Source of the DNA: Polytrichum commune
Lineage: Eukaryota; Streptophyta; Polytrichopsida; Polytrichales; Polytrichaceae
Direction of reading: 5' to 3'
Assembly (NCBI GenBank): GCA_950295325.1
Contig: OX485806.1
Location: 48,605,169-48,669,168, forward strand
DNA: 64,000 bases
The translations under genes and the position numbers were made by a program. Of this stretch, positions 57,786-64,000 are shown piece by piece. The notes under the pieces were generated by a model. It was not told the origin of the DNA, ran no database searches, and saw only the letters and a program-made list of their open reading frames with translations. How positions within the stretch are numbered: the stretch's first letter is position 1; each line of letters starts with the position of its first letter.

Positions 57786-58648
57786 TTAAGAGGTTTGATT
57801 TAGTGTGTACACGGTTTGTGAGCACAATGCTCAATGATAACACACTAAAACAATTCTTCATTCAAGGATTCTTTAAGGCGGGAACCATTAGGGACGTTTT
57901 GGAGAGGAATCTTCAGACCTTAGCGGATGCTAAGGTGGCGGCCAGGGAGATGGAACACATAGATAGAGATTACGAGAGGTTGTGGAGGAGAGAGGATGAG
58001 TCAATCCCTCAATTCATCCCCATTCGTCTGAGGGTAGCGGAAGGAGAGCCAGGTAAGTATGGGAGTCAAGCCCCATATACTCTCATTGATGCGGGTTCAC
58101 GACTTCTGGCAGTTAGGGAACCGGCACCACTCTTAGCATTTCCTGCTTCTAGAGTCGATTCACACATTGAGGAAGTGGAGAGAAGGTTAGGTGCTAGTCA
58201 GTTGGGGTTTCAAGAGGCTATGATTAAGCAAATGCAGAGTCTTACGGATCTGATGTCATTGATGATTAGGAGTCAGCAGCCTGGTCCTCTTCCTCCAGTT
58301 GAGTCGGGTAGACATGCTTCGGGATTGTGGTGTGTTCAGTATGGCCAACCTGGACATACTAGGCAGTTTTGTCGAGTTGGGCAAAATCGTGATCAAAGGA
58401 ACAACGGTGGCCCACCTCCACAAAACCCATTCAGTATGGTCAAGGTAATTATAGGGGACCTCTTCCTAGAGGACATGTTGGTCAGAATGTGGAGAGAAAA
58501 TAATTTCATCCTTTTTGTGGGAGGTGGCATTCACAGGGTCAATGTTGGTCCGAAGGTCATAATTATGGGTGTAGTAATTATGGAGGAGAACATCCTTCAG
58601 ACGAGTGTTGCCAACATGACAAAGCCATTAGGATGCCTCAACCTGTAG
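57776..58648 (+). pseudogene. gypsy gag, C-terminal part with altered zinc knuckle
   Basis: The frame (open from 57716) reads 'AYIKRFDLVCTRFVSTMLND', 'FIQGFFKAGTIRDVL', 'RDYERLWRREDESIPQF', a glutamine/proline linker and the zinc knuckle 'CVQYGQPGHTRQFC' (codons 206-219). The C-x2-C-x4-H-x4-C pattern needs Cys at codon 209 (58340-58342), where TAT (Tyr) stands. The frame ends at 58648 while the polyprotein continues in another frame, so a frameshift or stop has split gag from pro. Confidence 0.75.
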
Positions 58649-58782
58649 CCAACCCATACCAACAGGCAAGGGACAATATGAGAGGTGCTAGGCCATAGGG
58701 AGGACCTCCTAATGAGCTTAGGCCACCGAATCTTTATTATGACCGTGGGAATGCTAGGCAGACGTTCCACCCACCGGCGGGG

Positions 58783-59949
58783 TTGCAGACCGCGAACGGC
58801 TATATTCCTATTCAAAATAAACCGGTGGGTCCACAACCTCACGACAATAGAAAACAAGTTCCACCTAATGACAAGGGTCCATCGAACTCTCAGGATGTCA
58901 GATTTATGGATGGTACTGCGGATACCCATCCGGATGAGTCTTTTGTTCTCCAAGTACCACCAGGAGAAGAACAGAACCAATGGCCTCCAAATGCTAATGT
59001 GATTACCTATAAGTTGAGAAGTTTGGATGAAGGAACTACACGCGAGGCACAAGCCTTAGCAGTGACCACTAGGGCGATGCGAAGCAACATCCAAGCGGAG
59101 AAGGATGTGGAAGGACAAGAGCAATACTCCTCGGATGAGGGTCCTCATCTTTCAGATTTAGAGAGGGTGGCTAGGACAGCTAGGAGAGCCACTAAGGCAT
59201 TAGAGATAGAGAATGAGATTCTTCAGGATAGGGAGAGGCCAAATGTCATTCATGATCTAGAGGGTAGTGAGATGGGAGATTGGGAAGGACCTGACATTCC
59301 TTTGCATGAGTTCGATGGAGTGAGAAAGACGAAGGAGGACAAGCCGAATGGATATGACCTATGGGCCGACCTTAGTTCGCTTAGGGCCGATATCACCTTT
59401 GGACAATTGTTGGAAATATCGCCCATGGCTTGTAAGACTCTTAAGGAGGGAATGCCCATGACTAGGAGAACAAGGAAGGTGAAGACTAGGGTGGCCGCTA
59501 GAGTTCAGTTGCAAGGAGGAGGTTGTGATGTGAAGGCAGTGGAGATAGAGGTCATGGTGGTAGACAAGGTAGTGCCCAACGTACCTGTTGATGGAGGGAG
59601 TGGGCTGAACATTTTACCAGAGCACACTATGAAGAAGTTGGGTCTGAACCTGACAAGTCCATCACCTTTCATTATCAACATGGCGAATCAAAGTCCGACG
59701 GTGCCCTTGGGAAGGATTAAAAATTGTAGAATTAGTTTAGGGGAAGAAGAATATGTTTTTACTTTTCACGTCATCAAGATGCATTCCAACAAGGATACCT
59801 TTCCCATTTTGTTGGGTAGGCCTTGGTTGAGAATGGCGGACGCCATAGTAGATTGGGGAGGAACTAAGCCTTCCATCACTTATGGTCAAAATATCCATAG
59901 GGTCACTTGGAGGTTGGGTGAGGAAGGAAATTGCTACGTCTTCGGATGA
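58783..59949 (+). pseudogene. gypsy gag-pro linker and aspartic protease
   Basis: 388-residue frame. Codons 1-240 are a charged linker. Codons 241-375 are a retropepsin: 'NVPVDGGSGLNILPE' (catalytic Asp270 in D-G-G-S-G, the common plant gypsy form), 'PLGRIKNCRISLG', and 'FPILLGRPWLRMADAIVDW' (flap/ILGRPW motif). It ends with a stop at 59947-59949 in a position where the polyprotein should continue to RT. The protease itself looks intact. Confidence 0.8.
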
Positions 59950-61055
59950 AGAAGAGGAATACAAGGAGGAGGATAAGAAGAGTGAGACATTAGTGGGAAT
60001 AGTCCAAGCAGGCAGTTAGGGAGCTACAATAGACACGGGATTAGGCCATCTAGGTCCTAGTTTATATCATTGGAGTGATAAGGGTGAATATGCTCAGTGG
60101 TTAGAAGAATATCCGGACTTGGTGTGCGATGTGATAATCACCTCTCACCATGGATATTTGAGAGATGATATGGATAGGTCAAAGACGGAAGAATATGCAT
60201 CGTTGGAGCCATGTGAGGTGCTCACGGAGGAGGAATGATTACAGTGAGGATTGACACCGTGGATGGATGGGATAGAAAAATGTGGTGTCAATTTAGTACA
60301 TGTAGACGTGACTCAGGATGAGGAGGTAACCCTTCAGGCGGCAAAGTTGGAAGGACCTTCGCATTTCAAGACCACATCGACGGGCATTGTAGTGGGTCAT
60401 GATGTCAAAAATTATCCTAAGGTTCCCCCGGATTGGTATAGGAACACGACGGAATAAACCCATGTGTCTGAGGTGGATTGGAAGTATGAGGATGTGAAAA
60501 CTAAGAATGAGAAGATTAGGCAGATGAAGATAGGTTCCAAGTTGGAGGAAAACGAGATCAAAAAGTACAGTGATTTGGTGGATGAGTTAAGTAACACATT
60601 TGCATGGTCATATCACGAGCTTAGGTGCATACCTCGTGAGATGGTAGAGCACCGCATTCTTTTTATTCCAGGTGCTAGACCAATTAGGCATAAGGACCGA
60701 ATGATGAATCCACAGTTGCAGTTGTTAGTGAGAGCAAAGTTACAAAGGGTGTTGAAGGCTGGGTTTATAAAGCAAGTAGAGATAACAGATTAGATATCTC
60801 CTATGGTGTTGGTGAAGAAAAAGAATGGTAAGTTAAGGGTGTGTGTGAATTATAAGAAGTTGAATGCTTGTTCACAGAAGGACCATTTTCCCTTGCCATT
60901 CATCATGTTATTTTTAGAGGAGGTAGGTGGACATGCTCGATACACTTTCATTGACATTTATACGAGTTATAACCAAATTTCCATAGCATTACAAGATGTT
61001 CACAAGACGACATTTACAACTCCTTGGGGCACTTTCGTGTGGGTGGTCATGCCAT
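59950..61055 (+). pseudogene. gypsy reverse transcriptase, first half
   Basis: After several stops and frame changes the pol frame resumes at 60464: 'FAWSYHELRCIPREMVEHR', 'PGARPIRHKDRMMNPQ', 'VRAKLQRVLKAGFIKQVE', a TAG at 60791-60793 where Trp is usual, 'SPMVLVKKKNGKLRVCVNY', 'KKLNACSQKDHFPLPF', 'TFIDIYTSYNQISI' (first RT Asp) and 'TTFTTPWGTFVWVVMPY'. The frame then runs into foreign sequence. The missing 'G-L-.-.-A-P-A-T-F' follows after 63588. Confidence 0.85.
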
Positions 61056-63587
61056 ATGAGAGTCAAATTTGCCCCTAACGGTAATTTGGCTCACAATAAA
61101 GGTATTTTAGCAAAATCATTAGATTAGTAATAGGAAAATTTAGCAAAAAACCATTTAGATTAAGGTAGGTTGGCTAGTGGTGTTTTATCCTTGGGATAAA
61201 ATTCTTGGGCAAATAGAACTTAAAAACCGAAGGGATAAAAAAAAATATCCTTTACCCGAATCGAAAGCGTGAAAGTAGTGGGTTAGTTAGTAGGTAGGTT
61301 AAGTTATGATTAACCAAATCAAACAAGCAAAAATCAAGCGACGGCAAAACAAGGATAATTCCGAAAGCGACCAAGAAAGACAAGAAAGTGACAACTACGA
61401 GCGTAACGGATTTTGCCTATTAGGGCAAGGGGACCATGTTGCCACCTTTGCCAACCAAAAATGAATTTCAAACGGAAATGGAAAAACCTTTCTAAAAGCT
61501 TGAGCAAGTGGGGTGCGAGGTGGCATTCCTCACCTCCATTCACCTCCGAGGGCTTGATTGCCATCGTTCAAGGAACGGAACCCCTTGGTGAACGGAAGGG
61601 AGAAAGGTCCAACCCTTCATTTGAAGGATGATAAGAAACCCATCAAAATTTTCATTTTTTGCATGGCGCAGCCCTTTAGAATTATAGTTAGAAGAAGAAA
61701 CAACATTCTCATTCATTCAATATAGGCATGAGTTAGAATTCTTATAGTTAGAACTCTTGAGAGAAGGTAGTGTATTTTTTAACACACCCCTAAGTAGATG
61801 TGTCATTTTCAAGCAAGTGTAGTGGACACAAAAACTACAATTTAGTCTTTTGATTTATAGTGAATGTAGCCTTTTATGTTAATTTTCCAAAAACCTAAGA
61901 TTGTTAGAATCAGAGTTAGGAAGCAAAAATTATAAGTGTTTGGGTGAAGGTGTCTCAGCTGCCTCTTAAATTATAAACGCTGACTTTGCAAGCGCATAAC
62001 TAGAAAGTATAAGTTTGTCACAATCACATTTAAGAAGTGAGAGTTATAAATGTTTAAATGAAGGTATCCTAGCTGACTCTTAAAATATGAGAGCTAACTT
62101 TGTAAGCTCATACCTGCAAGAGGAAGCATGTAGTTGTAGACCTGATTTTAAGGTTTCAAGAAAGTTTAAGCTTGCTGGAATCTAAGTTAATAAGCAAAAG
62201 TTGTGCATGTTTGAATGAAGGTATCCCAACTGCCTCTTGAATTCTAAAAGCTGACTTTGTAAGCTCATATCTTTAAGAAGATCCATACAATTGCTTTGAT
62301 AATTGGATGAGTTATATTTCTTGTTGTTAGCTTTTCAGATTGCTAACAATTGTTCCAATTGAAGCTTGTGAGCAAAAGTTGTGGCCGTTTAAGCAAAGGG
62401 GTATCTGCTGCCTTACGATAAAAAATTCGTTTATCCAAGGTTGGCGGGTACGAGTTGGTGTTGTGGGCGGCCGAGCGTTGGAGTAGGGTTTCCGCACCAA
62501 CCATCGCCAAACCAAGATGAGAATCAATCGGTAAGTATTTTAACCCTACACCCTTCACTTTAGGAATGGAGGGAGCGCGGCAAAGGTAAATTCTCATCCA
62601 AACCCAACTATCCATGTAAGGCTAGGGGTGCATCACCCACCTAGCCGCTGAGGGGGATTTCAACTCCCATATGTGCGGAGCCTCTCAGTTAAATGTTGTG
62701 GTAGTATGTTTTCATTTATAGCTCGTTCATGTGTGGTGAAGTTGGGTTAATCACCGGCATGACCACTCTGTATGTTTGTAGGTGGTAAGGTGGGAGTAAT
62801 GGCCCATGAAACCACCATCATGTTGTTGGCCCCAAGGGTTGGAGATAATGGTCCCAATCCTTGAAGATTGTGCAACAGGTTGAACACACAGGTTGCCTTA
62901 TTCCCCGGTCCTATCAAGTTGAATTTTCGTGGTCAAACCGTGTTAAATTAATTAATAACCAACAAAATTCATACGACCTCCGTGGGCAACCGGAAATTTA
63001 ACTTGGAGGATTGAGACTACCCCTTCGACGACAAATATTAGAGGGTGTAAGTATTAATCAACCTTCAAGAGACCCGCACAGGGCCTTGAAGGGTTCGGGT
63101 TAGGGCGTGCACCAAACAAGTAGGTGGTGATGCCATAAATTATGAACTTAGTAACATAGACTTTGTTCAATCAACCATAAACTAAGAATGAAAATTGAGA
63201 GAGTGGGACTTAATTAAGGTCCCCCCTTTTAGAGAATTTAATATATAAGAAGTAGAGAATTAGAGGTGGCCCAAGGTAAAATGTAAGGTTATTTCATTCA
63301 TTAGGGTTAGGTTGCCTTGATCCCAAGGCTGGTGCGTCTGCGCGTAGACTAGGATAGATTAGGCATTAAGTTCAGGAACTTGATAATCATCTTAGGCACT
63401 TAAAATCTAGGCACAACCAATCGGAAGAATACGACGCGATTATCAAATGCCATTGTAAACACAAAACACCCATTAAATATCATAACACTTGGATTTGGCT
63501 TGGGCACCTGCCAAGCCAGGCCACCCTCATCGAAGGGTTTGTGCGGTACTTTTAGGCTCCCTCGGAAGGGGGTGCCTTAAAGCACCA
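61056..63587. mobile_element. 2,532-bp insertion within RT, flanked by 8-bp direct repeat
   Basis: The RT codons for Met-Pro stop at 61055 and resume at 63588 with CATGCCAT on both sides (61048-61055 and 63588-63595). The insert starts 'atgagagtcaaatttgcccc' and ends 'ggtgccttaaagcacca'. I see no terminal inverted repeats, no TG...CA ends that agree with the duplication, and no poly(A). It has no recognisable coding sequence. It may be a non-autonomous element of a type I cannot identify. Confidence 0.75.
61890..62420. repeat. Four diverged tandem units of 115-150 bp inside the insertion
   Basis: Each unit contains 'ttgttagaatcagagttagg'-like sequence, 'agcaaaagttgt..atgttt', 'gaaggtatcc.agctgcctctt' and 'gctgactttgtaagctcata'. 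Units begin near 61900, 62020, 62170 and 62325. The last is the most diverged. Confidence 0.65.
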
Positions 63588-64000
63588 CATGCCATTTGGT
63601 TTGGTCTTGCCACATTTTAGAGGCTGGTCATGTACATCATCACCGATTTATTGTTAAAATCCATGACCGTCTTTGTGGATGATTTTAGTACTCAGTCTAG
63701 TACTAGGGAACACTTACAGTGTGTGAGAGAGGATTTAATTAGGTGTAGAAAAATGCAGTTAGCCTTGAATCCCGACAAGATCTTCTTGGGTGTTCAGAGG
63801 GGAGGTTTGTTAGGATATGTGGTGAGTGAGAAAGGGAGAGAACCTGACCCGCATAAGATAGCTGTGATAGATGGGTTGGCTATTCCTACCAATACTAAAG
63901 GAATTGCCAAGCTGTTGGGACACGTAGGTTGGTATAGAAAATTGATACCAGATTTCGCCACAATTGCGGTGCCCATCACTTAGTTGCTTAAGAAAGATTG
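63588..64000 (+). pseudogene. gypsy reverse transcriptase, second half (runs off the window)
   Basis: Starts 'MPFGL', loses frame near 'PATF.RLV' (63600-63625; a short deletion relative to the family), then 63630-63983 reads 'MTVFVDDFSTQSSTREHL' (catalytic x-D-D box as F-V-D-D), 'RKMQLALNPDKIFLGVQRG', 'LLGYVVSEKGREPDPHKIA' and 'LLGHVGWYRKLIPDFA'. A stop at 63981-63983 interrupts before 'LLKKD'. It continues the RT cut at 61055. Confidence 0.85.

Noticed and set aside
61056-63587. Solo LTR explanation for the insertion
   Set aside because: No choice of TG start and CA end is flanked by an equal 4-6 bp direct repeat; only the 8-bp CATGCCAT fits, and then the ends are not TG/CA.
1-64000. tRNA, rRNA or other structural RNA genes
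   Set aside because: I looked for T-arm type motifs and conserved rRNA words and saw none. A covariance-model scan would be needed to exclude small RNAs.

Overview
The window looks like nuclear DNA of a land plant. Two spliced housekeeping-type genes sit in a large, AT-rich background of decayed transposons and tandem repeats. The element types seen (Ty3/gypsy, Ty1/copia, RNase H-bearing LINEs, CACTA- and MULE-like relics, a MITE, satellites with higher-order structure) are those of repeat-rich plant genomes. My impression is a non-flowering land plant (bryophyte, fern, lycophyte or gymnosperm), but nothing here decides that. I see no bacterial operon, CRISPR array, rRNA or tRNA.

Layout: 0.6-3.2 kb holds old tandem duplications. 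3.26-4.24 kb is a decayed CACTA-associated transposase ORF (minus). 4.5-6.7 kb is a satellite whose monomers each carry a 20-bp hairpin palindrome, partly organised as a 724-bp higher-order unit. 7.2-8.1 kb is a LINE relic. 10.1-16.6 kb (minus) is a multi-exon SUMO protease gene of the ULP2/SENP6-7 type with the catalytic residues intact. 17.2-18.7 kb has a GC-rich patch, an inverted repeat and an unrecognised ORF. 20.2-23.8 kb (minus) is a damaged LINE with an RNase H domain. 24.3-25.6 kb is triplet-phased low-complexity DNA. 28.0-28.7 kb (minus) is a SWIM/MULE-like relic with a truncated LINE 3' end next to it. 31.9-34.4 kb (minus), possibly with exons up to 35.7 kb, is a PIG-F gene of GPI-anchor synthesis.

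The right half is almost all mobile DNA: a gypsy RNase H/integrase relic (36.9-37.6 kb), a complete 408-bp MITE with target duplication (40.95-41.36 kb), an unfamiliar zinc-finger ORF relic (42.2-44.5 kb), a GC-rich repeat related in inverted orientation to the 5-6 kb satellite (45.0-46.05 kb), minisatellites (46.2-47.5 kb), a copia integrase relic (49.3-49.7 kb), a gag relic (53.3-53.9 kb), and a more recent gypsy element from about 55 kb to the window end. That gypsy element has a probable LTR, primer-binding-like site, gag, protease and RT; its RT is split by a 2.5-kb insertion with an 8-bp flanking repeat.

The two cellular genes are unrelated in pathway (SUMO removal in the nucleus; GPI-anchor assembly in the ER). 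I rebuilt their exon structures by hand from reading frame, family similarity and GT/AG sites with phase agreement. Exon borders are therefore predictions without transcript support.
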